From: Bacillota bacterium
GTDB lineage: Bacteria; Bacillota; Clostridia; Peptostreptococcales; Acidaminobacteraceae
Reading direction: 5' to 3'
Assembly (NCBI GenBank): GCA_020161295.1
Contig: JAIUOA010000023.1
Span: forward strand, 1 to 33,612
Length of the DNA stretch: 33,612 nucleotides
The position numbers and the translations under genes are program-made. The stretch's first letter is position 1. Every line of letters begins with the position of its first letter. The notes under the pieces were generated by a model. The model saw nothing but the letters and a program-made list of their open reading frames with translations. It was not told where the DNA came from and ran no database searches. Shown one piece after another: positions 9,260 through 17,959 of the stretch.

Positions 9260-10999
9260 ATGATTAAGAATATGGGACTTCGTAAGAAGATTCTCGGTGG
9301 TTTTTTGCTAGTGACACTTTTGACCGTATTGGTTGGTGCTGCCGGATTGTTTGGTGTGTCACAGCTCAAGTCTGACGTCGATAGTATCGGAACGGTATAT
9401 TTACCAAGTGTGGATGCGCTGATGACGATAAGTGAGTCAGTGGCTATAGTTGCAAGTGCGGAGAATGCTTTACTGGTTCCTGAGCTCAGTAAGGAGCTTC
9501 GCGACGAGTATCTCGCAAAGATGGATGCTGAATTTCTGCATATTGAGGAAGCCATGGCGACCTATGAAGGTTTAAATGTTTCTGAGGAAGAGATGGTCAA
9601 ATGGACGAATGTCAAGCCACTTTATGAAAAGTGGGCTTATGACCATAAAACGTATTTGTCGTTTGAGTCAACTTATCGAAATAAGGTGTCTCAAATCAAC
9701 TATAACAACATGGTAACGCAATCCCTAAGAACAAATGTCAGGTCGTATAATGGCCTCTATAAGGCTTTAGAAGAGCTGATCGAAATTAACAAAGCAAACT
9801 CCACAACTGCAGTAGATGAAGCCATCACCCTAAGCGGACAAATTAACTTGGCCACCGGCGGAGTGCTGCTGGTATCGGTATTTTTGTCGGTGATGTTTGG
9901 GCTTATTATCTCTCGTATGATTCTAAAGCCAGTGAAGCGGTTGAATCAGAATTTAAGCCAGTTAGCAACCAGTGGTGGTGATTTGACGCAGCGGTTCGAG
10001 GTGGATTCTAAGGATGAGCTGGGAAAAATGACCGAGTCAGTCAATCAATTTTTAGAAAATCTTCACGGCATCATGACAGGCGTCGTTACTGAAGCAAGTC
10101 AAATGAATGGCGCAGTAGAGCAAGTAAACACAAACGTCATCAGTCTTAACGATAACATCCAGGATGTTTCAGCAGCTACTGAAGAGCTCTCAGCGAGCAT
10201 GGAAGAATCGGCTGCCAGCAGTGAAGAAATTAATGCGACCACGAAGGAAATTGAAAATGCGGTTAACCTCGTGTCGGATAAAGCACAGGAAGGTGCACTG
10301 ACATCTACTCAAATCAACCAAAAAGCGAAACAGCTATTAGAAGTGGCTGTAACGTCTAAAAATATGGCGATCGCCACCTATGAGCAATCAAAAGAGCAAC
10401 TGAAAATCTCACTTGAAAAAACCAAGGAAGTGGATAAGATCAACGTCTTATCAAACGCGATTCTTCAAATTTCAGAACAAACTAATCTTCTGGCACTAAA
10501 TGCCGCCATCGAAGCCGCTAGAGCGGGCGAGGCTGGAAGAGGCTTCTCCGTGGTAGCGGATGAAATCAGAAAGCTTGCTGAGCAATCGAAGCAGTCTGTT
10601 ACGGAGATACAAGTCGTTGCAGAGGAAATTCTGAAAGTGGTTAATGGACTTGCTAGCAATGCGGAAAACATCGTGGGCTTTATCGAGTCTAAGGTTATCG
10701 GCGATTATGATGTCTTGGTCAACACGAGCACACAGTACCAGGCAGATGCAAAGGTCTTTAATGATATATCCACAGACCTTAGTGCCACTTCACAGCAGCT
10801 CCTGGCTTCGGTGGAGACGATTTCGAAAGCCATCGCTGAAATCACTACAGCGACCTCGGAATCTGCAGAAGGCACACTGACCATCGCCGATAAGACTGCG
10901 CTGATTTCAGAGCAATCACGGGCGGTATCGGACCAAGCGGAGCTGATTCAAAGAGGATCAAAAGCGTTACAAGAAAGCGTGTCGAAGTTTAAGCTCTGA
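9260..10999 (+). CDS. Methyl-accepting chemotaxis protein, short four-helix-type sensor
   Basis: The 579-residue product has TM1 at ~8-30 right after [10 protein letters not shown], an extracellular region of ~165 residues with helical character (4HB_MCP-like; [15 protein letters not shown]), TM2 at ~197-220, HAMP ([14 protein letters not shown]), and a coiled-coil output. The tip is [20 protein letters not shown], canonical. I chose the ATG at 9260 because GGGGG (9250-9254) lies 5 bases upstream; an in-frame ATG at 9233 sits in the terminator tail with no ribosome site. The ligand is unknown. It converges with the third chemoreceptor across the terminator at 11046. Confidence 0.94.
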   Translation: MIKNMGLRKKILGGFLLVTLLTVLVGAAGLFGVSQLKSDVDSIGTVYLPSVDALMTISESVAIVASAENALLVPELSKELRDEYLAKMDAEFLHIEEAMATYEGLNVSEEEMVKWTNVKPLYEKWAYDHKTYLSFESTYRNKVSQINYNNMVTQSLRTNVRSYNGLYKALEELIEINKANSTTAVDEAITLSGQINLATGGVLLVSVFLSVMFGLIISRMILKPVKRLNQNLSQLATSGGDLTQRFEVDSKDELGKMTESVNQFLENLHGIMTGVVTEASQMNGAVEQVNTNVISLNDNIQDVSAATEELSASMEESAASSEEINATTKEIENAVNLVSDKAQEGALTSTQINQKAKQLLEVAVTSKNMAIATYEQSKEQLKISLEKTKEVDKINVLSNAILQISEQTNLLALNAAIEAARAGEAGRGFSVVADEIRKLAEQSKQSVTEIQVVAEEILKVVNGLASNAENIVGFIESKVIGDYDVLVNTSTQYQADAKVFNDISTDLSATSQQLLASVETISKAIAEITTATSESAEGTLTIADKTALISEQSRAVSDQAELIQRGSKALQESVSKFKL

Positions 11000-11045
11000 T
11001 CGAATGCGTAAATTCAAATTTAGGCAATTATGATTCAAAATGAAG

Positions 11046-11078
11046 AGGGTCGTCCACATTTTAACTGTGGACGACCCT
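11046..11078. terminator. Strong hairpin terminator between converging chemoreceptor genes
   Basis: AGGGTCGTCCACA (11046-11058) pairs perfectly with TGTGGACGACCCT (11066-11078) around a 7-base loop. The flanks are T- and A-rich but lack a long pure T run. Confidence 0.8.
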
Positions 11079-11109
11079 TAATTAATTCATGCTTACTATC
11101 AAACACTCA

Positions 11110-13218
11110 TTATGTCGATATCTTAAATCGGTTGATGTTGCGCTGCATCTCTTCAGCGAGCTTCGATAAGGATTCGCTGGCGGAAGCGATCTGTTCCATG
11201 GCTGAGGTTTGCTGTTGAACGGCTGCAGATGCCTGCTCAGAGCTGGCAGCATTTTCTTCGGAGATGGATGCCAATTGATCCACGATATCGATGATTTGAC
11301 TTTTTTTATCCAACATCTGATCACTGGAAAGGTTGAGTGCTTCGATGACCGACTTTACCTTTTCGATGGATTCAGCGATGCCCTTGAACTTGTTTTGTGT
11401 AGCGTCGAGACTATCAAGCTGAAGCTTGCTCACCGCTTTTGAAGCTTCCATCTTTTTAACAGCAATGTCTGTTTTTGAAGTGAGCTCAGAAATGATGGTC
11501 GTAATTTCACCAGCGAAATTATTAGACTGCTCGGCGAGCTTACGAATTTCATCGGCGACCACGGCGAATCCACGACCAGCTTCCCCAGCACGAGCCGCTT
11601 CGATGGCGGCATTCAGCGCGAGAAGGTTCGTCTGATCGGCGATGGATTTGATCATGGCACTGGCAGCCTCGATACTGACCACACTTTCACTGGTTTCAGT
11701 GACGATTTTTGCCACTTCATCTGAAGCACGGCTGTTATCCAGCGTCTTCTCCTGAAGCTCCTTGAGCACCTCGAAGCCTTCATCCTTAAGCGTATTCACC
11801 CTATCGGAGGCCTTACTAAGGTCATGGACGATTTCCTTCTCATGGGCGACGAGTCGACCTAACGCATCGATTTCGTTTGCGCCATCTGAGGTCTGTTTCG
11901 CTTGTTCAGAAGCGCCATCGGCGATTTCCTGAATCGTCTTCGCCACCTCTTCGGCAGAGAGTGAGGACTGCTCACTCATGGCGGTGAGTTCTTCAGCAGA
12001 TGAGCTGACATGGCTTGCATTATCTGAGATGCCTTTAATCAGCTCAACCAGATTATGTTCCATGAGCAGTGTCGCATTAGCGATTTGGCCGATTTCATCC
12101 TTTTTCTTTAAAAGCTTTTCGTCCGATTTCAATCCAGACCCTGATAAATCATAATCCGCTATACGGTTAATCTCAAGTGCAAGACGCTTTACAGGACGGG
12201 TGAGGTTCACCGCAAAATAGTAGAGAACAAATGCGATAAACCCGATGATGAGTAGTAGAATGATGGCATTGTTCGCGAACATGCCGAGAATCCGTTTGTT
12301 GATCCAAGTCATGTCATATGAAACTCTAAAGACGCCGATAACCTGTGACTGTTCTGGGTTATAGATGGGTTTATAGTGATAAAGCATCTTTCGGGTATTT
12401 TGAGTTAGACTCTTTCCGAGAAGTGCATCTGCGATGGCTTTTTTCGTATCCGCATCGAAAACATCCAGCGATTTACCGATCAAAGCCTGATCTTCAGCGA
12501 TGGTTGAGGTGATTAGACCCGCTGCAGTGAAAACCTGCAGGTTAGAATAAGAGGTGTCCTTAAAGGAGCCATAAAAGCTGTCGCCGAAGCCTACCTGAAG
12601 TGTTCCGATAACCGTTCCGGCATCCATAACAGGCACAAATGCACGGACCTGAACACCCGAAGTACCTGCTTCGATACCAGCCACTGCCTTTCCAGTCAGA
12701 GCGGCTGCAATCGATCGGTTTCCAGATTTGTTATCGCCTGCCTTTTCTGGATTATGGGCTCGGTAGAGGACTTTTCCAGTGGCATCACCGATTTCGAAAA
12801 CCGTCATCCCTGTGTTTGCGCTAAACTTGTCGTAGATGGGTTTAGCAAAGATTGCCAGCTGTTTTGCATTGGCATTTTTAATGCCGTTCATCAGCTGATT
12901 ATCATCGCCATAAACCTCTGCGAGGGCCATCGCATCCTTTACTTTACTGTTTACCATGGCATCCAGTAGAGCCACTGAGGTCATCAGATCTTCCTCAGCA
13001 TCATCATTATAATTTATAGCCGTTTGCAGTGTCAGGATTACGAGACCTGCAACGACGACGATGAGCAGAAAAGCAAACAACCCGACGAGCTTCGCTGAAA
13101 TACCTGTAAATCGACTGGATTTCTGGGAAGAAGGTTTGTTTTTAGTTTGCTTCTCTTTCTTTAATTTCATTTTTTTTACCTTTGGTGCCTTACGATTACT
13201 CTTTTTGTCTTCCGACAT
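11110..13218 (-). CDS. Methyl-accepting chemotaxis protein with Cache sensor and basic N-terminal tail
   Basis: The product has 702 residues. Unusually, it begins with ~43 very basic cytosolic residues (many Lys, [14 protein letters not shown]) before TM1 (~44-68). An extracellular sCache_3/dCache-like domain follows ([40 protein letters not shown]), then TM2 at ~330-352, HAMP, and a coiled coil with the canonical tip [20 protein letters not shown]. The ribosome site GGAGGT lies 6 bases upstream of the ATG on the minus strand. A -10-like TATAGT is at 13257-13262 (minus), without a convincing -35. The lysine-rich tail is atypical for chemoreceptors and may bind lipid or nucleic acid; that is a guess. 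Confidence 0.95.
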   Translation of the reverse strand: MSEDKKSNRKAPKVKKMKLKKEKQTKNKPSSQKSSRFTGISAKLVGLFAFLLIVVVAGLVILTLQTAINYNDDAEEDLMTSVALLDAMVNSKVKDAMALAEVYGDDNQLMNGIKNANAKQLAIFAKPIYDKFSANTGMTVFEIGDATGKVLYRAHNPEKAGDNKSGNRSIAAALTGKAVAGIEAGTSGVQVRAFVPVMDAGTVIGTLQVGFGDSFYGSFKDTSYSNLQVFTAAGLITSTIAEDQALIGKSLDVFDADTKKAIADALLGKSLTQNTRKMLYHYKPIYNPEQSQVIGVFRVSYDMTWINKRILGMFANNAIILLLIIGFIAFVLYYFAVNLTRPVKRLALEINRIADYDLSGSGLKSDEKLLKKKDEIGQIANATLLMEHNLVELIKGISDNASHVSSSAEELTAMSEQSSLSAEEVAKTIQEIADGASEQAKQTSDGANEIDALGRLVAHEKEIVHDLSKASDRVNTLKDEGFEVLKELQEKTLDNSRASDEVAKIVTETSESVVSIEAASAMIKSIADQTNLLALNAAIEAARAGEAGRGFAVVADEIRKLAEQSNNFAGEITTIISELTSKTDIAVKKMEASKAVSKLQLDSLDATQNKFKGIAESIEKVKSVIEALNLSSDQMLDKKSQIIDIVDQLASISEENAASSEQASAAVQQQTSAMEQIASASESLSKLAEEMQRNINRFKIST

Positions 13219-13321
13219 TTTTACCTCCGAACGATATGAAAATTAAACTAAAGGATACTATACCATAAATACCCGTTTGAAGATATGGTTACCATAATTT
13301 TATGTGATAAATTACCAATAG

Positions 13322-13360
13322 AAAAAACCAATCGATGGGCTTCTATCCATCAATTGGTTT
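13322..13360 (-). terminator. Terminator of the GGDEF-hemerythrin gene
   Basis: On the minus strand AAACCAATTGATGG (13360-13347) pairs with CCATCGATTGGTTT (13338-13325), with one mismatch or wobble, followed by a six-T run (13327-13322). Confidence 0.82.
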
Positions 13361-13364
13361 CTTT

Positions 13365-15368
13365 TCATGTTTCAGCGTCAATGGCTGATGTGGTCTGCGC
13401 CACATGGAGAAAGAATTTGGAATCCTCCTTCACTAGGTGGTTGTTGATCACATCCCGTAGCAGGTAATCGATGAAGACCCATGGGTGCATTTGGCGATCC
13501 CTTAGCGCATCCAGATAAAGCTGGGTGGCTGCAAGTAGCTGTAGGTGGATGTTACGGTGATGATCCGTCAGGGGGTAGCCGATACTGAGGAGTATCGTTT
13601 CTTCGTCTTCGAAATGCTGCTTAATGTGAGGGATGAGCGACTCGATGAAGCCCATCATCTGTTCATCTGATTTTCCGGTATTATAGGCATCGATGAGTTT
13701 ATTTATGCCATCGAGGAGCTGTTTATGTTGCAGGTCGATATGAGGGTGGCCACACTCGAACTCGGACTGCCAATTTAAATGATGCTTCGGTACCGTGCTG
13801 TTGCTTAGCTTAGCGATCTCGATGTGGTTACGTCCACTGGCCTTAGCAGAGAGCATGGCCATGTCGGCACGTAGGAACCACTCGCCAAACGATTCGCCTG
13901 GCAGACGGATGGCGAGTCCAAAACTGGCGGTTATCTGCCTGGAAAATGGCATTTCCATATGTGCGATGGACTCTCTTAATTTTTCAGCGATGCGCCATGC
14001 ATTATGCATGTCACAGTTTTTTATGAATAAGACGAACTCTTCGCCCCCCCATCTGAAGACCTCATCATCATCTCGTAGCTTCTGTTTAAGAAGACTTGCC
14101 AGCTGTACGAGAACCATGTCACCCACTTCGTGGCCGAAATCGTCGTTGATGCGCTTGAAGTGATCAATATCCAGTAGTAAAAGGGCGTAATTCGGTGCCG
14201 GCTCCATCATAAAGGCGTCCTTCAGCGTCAGGTTGAAATGGTGGCGATTATGGAGGCCTGTGAGGGCATCTGTGGCGGCCTGGAGCTTTAACTGTCGTGC
14301 GTGCTCATTGTCCAACTGATACTGGGTGATAATTCCCAGAGTAAAGATGATCGCCTCGATGGGGAGGGACATGTAATAGAGCACGATGACCAGAAATCGA
14401 TCGGGAAGTAGTCCCATGGTGATGAAGCAGTTGAGGTTCGTGGTGATGATGAAAAGGTTGATGCCGAAATGGAATAGTAAGGACGTGTTGAGGTTCTTAA
14501 AAAAATGATAGTTCACGGCCACCAGTGTAACCGTACTTAACGAATGGACGTAGAGCATGGACAGGGACTGATCAAGGTCAGTTGCCCACATGATCAACAG
14601 TACAGACGCAGTTAAAAAAGTCAGGATGCGCGTGTACTTCCTTATTACGCCGTGGGCAGCCATCTGATGTAGGGCGAACAGCATGAAGACGTAGAGGGAA
14701 AGGACCTTCAGGCCTGGCAGAAACTCGCCGTGGGCGATGCCGGATACCACATGGTGCATGCCTGAGCAGATAAATAACATTAATGAAGTGACGAGGATAA
14801 ATAACCCGTGAAAGGCATATCTAGGTTCTTTATGGATGGAAAAGAGCAGAAAATTAAATAGCGAAGTCGCCAGTGAAAAGCCCACGCTTAGCATCATGAA
14901 AATAACCCATTTGTTCGTCGTACTATAGAACTGCTGGCTAGATGCGAGGTAATAATCGGCGCGATGCTTATAGGGCGTGGCGGTGAGGGTTACTTCATAC
15001 GTGACATCGTCCGCTAAAGACTGGGATTCGATGATGACGTACGGATAGATGGCATCGTCCCGGATCGTTATTAGGTTCACGATTTCCCCTGTATCGGCGC
15101 GACGGAGCGTCGCTTTTTCGAGGCGTGCGAGTGTGTCACTAAGATAAAGGAGATTCCCTGATTTGAGCAATCCTTTATCGAGGGTGAGCGTCTGCGTTTC
15201 CAGTTCAGCCGCTGCGATGGAAACCCCAGGGCGACCAGAGAGCTTCACCGTTTCTCTAGGCATTAAAAATTCCGGAAAAAGAAGGAAGAGGATGGCCATG
15301 AGCGTTACAACTATACTCGCTATTCCCAATCTCAGCCGCGTTTTTTCTGAAAGTTCAAGAATCGACAT
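13365..15368 (-). CDS. 7TM-GGDEF-hemerythrin fusion, probable oxygen/redox-linked diguanylate cyclase
   Basis: The product has 667 residues. In order: a membrane anchor (~12-30), an extracellular domain of ~140 residues, a 7TMR-DISM-type seven-helix block (~165-375), a GGDEF domain (~385-545) and a C-terminal bacteriohemerythrin (~550-667). GGDEF reads RWGGEEF with an I-site RDDD at the right spacing, so product inhibition is expected. The hemerythrin di-iron ligands are present: H in HIDLQHKQ, HxxxE in HFEDE, HxxxH in HRNIH and HxxxxD in HLVKED. The start at 15368 is chosen from GGAGGT just upstream; the frame could extend to 15431 but without a ribosome site. The GG codons lie in a 7-G run (14044-14050), in frame. 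Confidence 0.93.
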   Translation of the reverse strand: MSILELSEKTRLRLGIASIVVTLMAILFLLFPEFLMPRETVKLSGRPGVSIAAAELETQTLTLDKGLLKSGNLLYLSDTLARLEKATLRRADTGEIVNLITIRDDAIYPYVIIESQSLADDVTYEVTLTATPYKHRADYYLASSQQFYSTTNKWVIFMMLSVGFSLATSLFNFLLFSIHKEPRYAFHGLFILVTSLMLFICSGMHHVVSGIAHGEFLPGLKVLSLYVFMLFALHQMAAHGVIRKYTRILTFLTASVLLIMWATDLDQSLSMLYVHSLSTVTLVAVNYHFFKNLNTSLLFHFGINLFIITTNLNCFITMGLLPDRFLVIVLYYMSLPIEAIIFTLGIITQYQLDNEHARQLKLQAATDALTGLHNRHHFNLTLKDAFMMEPAPNYALLLLDIDHFKRINDDFGHEVGDMVLVQLASLLKQKLRDDDEVFRWGGEEFVLFIKNCDMHNAWRIAEKLRESIAHMEMPFSRQITASFGLAIRLPGESFGEWFLRADMAMLSAKASGRNHIEIAKLSNSTVPKHHLNWQSEFECGHPHIDLQHKQLLDGINKLIDAYNTGKSDEQMMGFIESLIPHIKQHFEDEETILLSIGYPLTDHHRNIHLQLLAATQLYLDALRDRQMHPWVFIDYLLRDVINNHLVKEDSKFFLHVAQTTSAIDAET

Positions 15369-15389
15369 GTTTACCTCCGGCATAATGCA

Positions 15390-15421
15390 AAAAATAAAGC
15401 ACCTACATAAAATGTAGGTGC
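15390..15421 (-). promoter_or_regulatory. Leader hairpin with T run ahead of the GGDEF-hemerythrin gene (possible attenuator)
   Basis: On the minus strand GCACCTACA (15421-15413) pairs perfectly with TGTAGGTGC (15407-15399) around 5 bases, followed by TTTATTTTTTG, the shape of an intrinsic terminator inside the leader. A TATAAT-like box is at 15456-15451. ACCTA occurs a second time just upstream of the stem (minus strand), so an alternative pairing with TAGGT is possible. Confidence 0.55.
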
Positions 15422-15562
15422 GATAGGTCATAAAGCACTGTACTTAATAAATTATAGTTATCCAAATAAAAGTAAATTTAATCAATTTAAGAAAACGATC
15501 TGAATTGCCGCTCAACTATTCAAAATCAAACGGTTAATTAATGTTAACATATGCTAAAAGTA

Positions 15563-15591
15563 TTGTCAAACGTCTAAAAATTGTGTAAATT
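15563..15591 (+). promoter_or_regulatory. Promoter for the receiver-domain gene
   Basis: TTGTCA (15563-15568), a 17-base spacer, then TAAATT (15586-15591), 33 bases before the start codon. The surrounding gap is strongly AT-rich. Confidence 0.6.
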
Positions 15592-15624
15592 TAAAAAAAG
15601 CTTACCATAATATGAGGTGGGAAA

Positions 15625-16398
15625 ATGCAGAAGGAAATTTCGGCCATCGAGCATATCAAGGTGCTGTATCTAGAAGATGACCAGGTCATCAAACGACTCG
15701 TGTCTGACACCCTTAAGAACCATATTAATCAGTTTATGGTGGCAAATAACGGTGAAGAGGGGCTCGCTCTTTTCCGCACCTTTAAACCCGATCTGGTGAT
15801 TACCGACCTGAGGATGCCTAAGGTGTCGGGGATTGAGTTCATACAGGAGATTCGTAAGGAGTATCCACATCTGCCGATAATCGTCACATCAGGGGTATCT
15901 GATGTGGAGACTTTTATGAAGAGCATCGAGCTCAAGGTGGATAAGTACATCATGAAGCCGTTTGCACCAGAGGAAATCATCAGTGCCATCCAGATGTTCA
16001 GTCGCCATGTCATGGCCTCTCATTTTTGTAATTCTGATTCCGATTTTTCTAAGATGCCAGCTGAGTTCGTCACGCAGTTTCTCACCACCGTTCGCAACTT
16101 CATCAGTAGCTATTATAAGGAAACCTTCGGTAAGGGGGCTAGCCGAATCGTCACACAAATTGATGGACGTAAAATTCAGGTAACCCTGCATGAGCCGTTT
16201 TCCAGCTATGAGCATACGCTAGCGAAAAAGGTCTATGATCCCGCTTTTGTAAACGGCATTAGAAAAAATGCCATCGAACACCTCGGACCAGAGATGTCCA
16301 GAAGACTGTCTTACCTCTGTGGATTGGAGCTGAGACTGGGATCTGTTTTCGTGGACTGTGAAGGACATGTGGAGCGGATTACCTTCGACATTAGTTGA
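15625..16398 (+). CDS. Response regulator fused to a DUF2294/MpsC-like domain
   Basis: The product has 257 residues. Residues ~10-128 are a CheY-like receiver with the full acidic set: D18/D19, phosphoacceptor D61 (VITDLRMP), T88 and K111 (KPF). The C-terminal ~115 residues are not a DNA-binding, GGDEF, EAL or HD domain. Their pattern (TFGKGASRIVTQIDGRKIQV...TLAKK...FVNGIRKNAIEHL...LSYLCGLELRLGSVFVDCEGHVERITFDI, shown in pieces) closely recalls DUF2294 (MpsC-like) proteins, including the GKGP-type strand and the final TFD(I/L). That match is from memory. The ribosome site is GAGGTGGG. No cognate histidine kinase is adjacent. The output is unknown; DUF2294/MpsC has been tied to bicarbonate/Na+ transport systems. 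Confidence 0.85.
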   Translation: MQKEISAIEHIKVLYLEDDQVIKRLVSDTLKNHINQFMVANNGEEGLALFRTFKPDLVITDLRMPKVSGIEFIQEIRKEYPHLPIIVTSGVSDVETFMKSIELKVDKYIMKPFAPEEIISAIQMFSRHVMASHFCNSDSDFSKMPAEFVTQFLTTVRNFISSYYKETFGKGASRIVTQIDGRKIQVTLHEPFSSYEHTLAKKVYDPAFVNGIRKNAIEHLGPEMSRRLSYLCGLELRLGSVFVDCEGHVERITFDIS

Positions 16399-16436
16399 CA
16401 TAAGATTGTTTTATAAAAACAATTAAGGGTATATAT

Positions 16437-16509
16437 TTAGTGACAAAGAAACAGAGAGCTAAACTGGACGCTTGCTCTCTGTGGAGCCAATAGCGTAACC
16501 GGCCATGAG
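16437..16509 (+). ncRNA. c-di-GMP-II riboswitch aptamer
   Basis: The core matches the class II c-di-GMP aptamer pattern I recall from Clostridium: CTAAACTGGACGCTTG (16459-16474), a stem GCTC/GAGC (16473-16476 with 16483-16486), then CCAATAGCGTAACCGGCC (16487-16504). ACGC (16468-16471) pairs with GCGT (16493-16496), as in the known structure. The outer helix can be drawn as TTAGTG (16437-16442) with CATGAG (16504-16509), with one A-G mismatch. The 3' strand overlaps the following terminator, so ligand binding should favour read-through (an ON switch). It precedes a secreted dockerin protein and lies among several GGDEF genes. Confidence 0.86.
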
Positions 16510-16524
16510 CCGGTTATTTTTTTT
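16497..16524 (+). terminator. Expression-platform terminator of the c-di-GMP-II riboswitch
   Basis: AACCGGC (16497-16503) pairs with GCCGGTT (16509-16515), followed by an 8-T run. Its 5' arm is also the conserved AACCGGC of the aptamer, so folding of aptamer and terminator is mutually exclusive. Confidence 0.88.
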
Positions 16525-16541
16525 AAAAGAAACGGGGTGAC

Positions 16542-17876
16542 ATGATGAAGCGCAGTGGTCATAAACTACTTAGCATCATCGTGGTGATGGCGATGATTTG
16601 CACCCTTAGCACCATGAGTGTGGATTTTGCAACCGATTTCGGTGGCGAATCGATCGTGACACCGACGATGGATGTCTGGTTTGAACAAAACGGCGATAGT
16701 ACCTATATCAACCTACATGGCCTCACCATAGGTGGACAGTACTTCGTTAGCCTGTATGATGATGCGAACCAGCGAATCGATGGGCCGTATGGTTACGTCG
16801 ATTTAGGTGAATCGATGCCCTTTGATGACTTTATAGAACCGATAATGCCGGGAAACCACGTCATCTTACAGGAGCAACAGCCTGATGAAAGCCTGATTAC
16901 GGTTATCGATTATGTGGTGGCCGACATTTCAGTGGACGTGGTGAACATTAACACTGAAATCATCACGGGCTTCTCAAATCAAGGCCCACAGATTCAGGTG
17001 GTGGTCTTTGAGCTCGATGGCGATACAGTGATCGCCGAATATAGCCTTATGGCAGACACCACAGGTGGCACCTTCAGCGCAAATTTTACGGGTGTCTGCG
17101 ACATTCATCCACTTAGCACGGGTTTGATCGTCCAGCCTGATGGTTTAGGCAACCAGACCGTGACCAACTGGTGGGCACCTAATCCAGAGCTCATGGTGAA
17201 CCCGATGCTGGAAACCATGAGTGGATACGGATGGTCAGGGCCTGTAACCGTGGTGTTTAACGAAGGCACACCAGCAGAAACGTCGTTCATCATCCCTGTG
17301 GAACCAGAGTTAGGAAGCTTCGAAAACGTCGACCTCGGCGTGGATTTTTATGGCGGCCTCACTTTTAAAGCTTACGACGGGATGACCACTCGACTGATGA
17401 CGGTTAGCACACTCACCATCGAGTGGATGGACGTCAGTAGCGATCAAGTAATGATGGTTGCTGAACCTGACGCCTATATCCAGTTCATCATCATGGAGGG
17501 CACTTTCCCGGATGTCAGCTTTCCAGTGTGGGTCGATGGCACCACCGACGAAACAGGTCACCTCCTGTTTGATTTTTCCACGACCAGTGCGACCCCTTAT
17601 GACCTGACGATGGCTTCCTGGGGCTTCACCCGAAACTACGATGGCCATAATAACGCGACACTTTACGAATGGCGCGCATCGGATTACCCACTGATCTTCG
17701 GCGACCTGTTAGGAGATGGACTGCTGGATAAAGCCGATGTGAAGCTGCTAGCTAAAGCCATCGCCACAAAATTTGAGCTTTCAGGTTATCAAAAAATCGT
17801 CGCTGACGTTGATCAGGATGGCGATGTGGATGCTCAGGATTTGAAAGTTCTTAATCAACTCATTAAACAAAAATAG
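16542..17876 (+). CDS. Secreted protein with C-terminal dockerin-type module, under c-di-GMP control
   Basis: The 444-residue protein starts with a signal peptide (MMKRSGHKLLSIIVVMAMIC..., cleavage around residue 28-32) and has no other membrane segment. The middle (~40-375) is an acidic, beta-rich, Thr/Gly/Val-rich region with no family I recognise. Residues ~385-444 carry two dockerin-type calcium loops: DLLGDGLLDKADVKLL and DVDQDGDVDAQDLKVL, each followed by a helix. Dockerins normally bind cohesins; no cohesin gene is in the window. No sortase motif is present. ATG 16542 or 16545 may be used; GGGGTGA precedes both. The c-di-GMP-II riboswitch upstream suggests the protein belongs to an attached or surface life style. 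Confidence 0.85.
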   Translation: MMKRSGHKLLSIIVVMAMICTLSTMSVDFATDFGGESIVTPTMDVWFEQNGDSTYINLHGLTIGGQYFVSLYDDANQRIDGPYGYVDLGESMPFDDFIEPIMPGNHVILQEQQPDESLITVIDYVVADISVDVVNINTEIITGFSNQGPQIQVVVFELDGDTVIAEYSLMADTTGGTFSANFTGVCDIHPLSTGLIVQPDGLGNQTVTNWWAPNPELMVNPMLETMSGYGWSGPVTVVFNEGTPAETSFIIPVEPELGSFENVDLGVDFYGGLTFKAYDGMTTRLMTVSTLTIEWMDVSSDQVMMVAEPDAYIQFIIMEGTFPDVSFPVWVDGTTDETGHLLFDFSTTSATPYDLTMASWGFTRNYDGHNNATLYEWRASDYPLIFGDLLGDGLLDKADVKLLAKAIATKFELSGYQKIVADVDQDGDVDAQDLKVLNQLIKQK

Positions 17877-17959
17877 GATCATAGAAATAGTTCTCAAATA
17901 ACAACAAATCTGATATACTATAGTCAAAATTTACTGTTTAGTCGCAGAAGAGGATCCAG

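Noticed and set aside
15369..15431. 21-residue extension (MTYRTYILC...) of the GGDEF-hemerythrin protein
   Set aside because: The extension would translate through the leader hairpin; GGAGGT points to the ATG at 15368.
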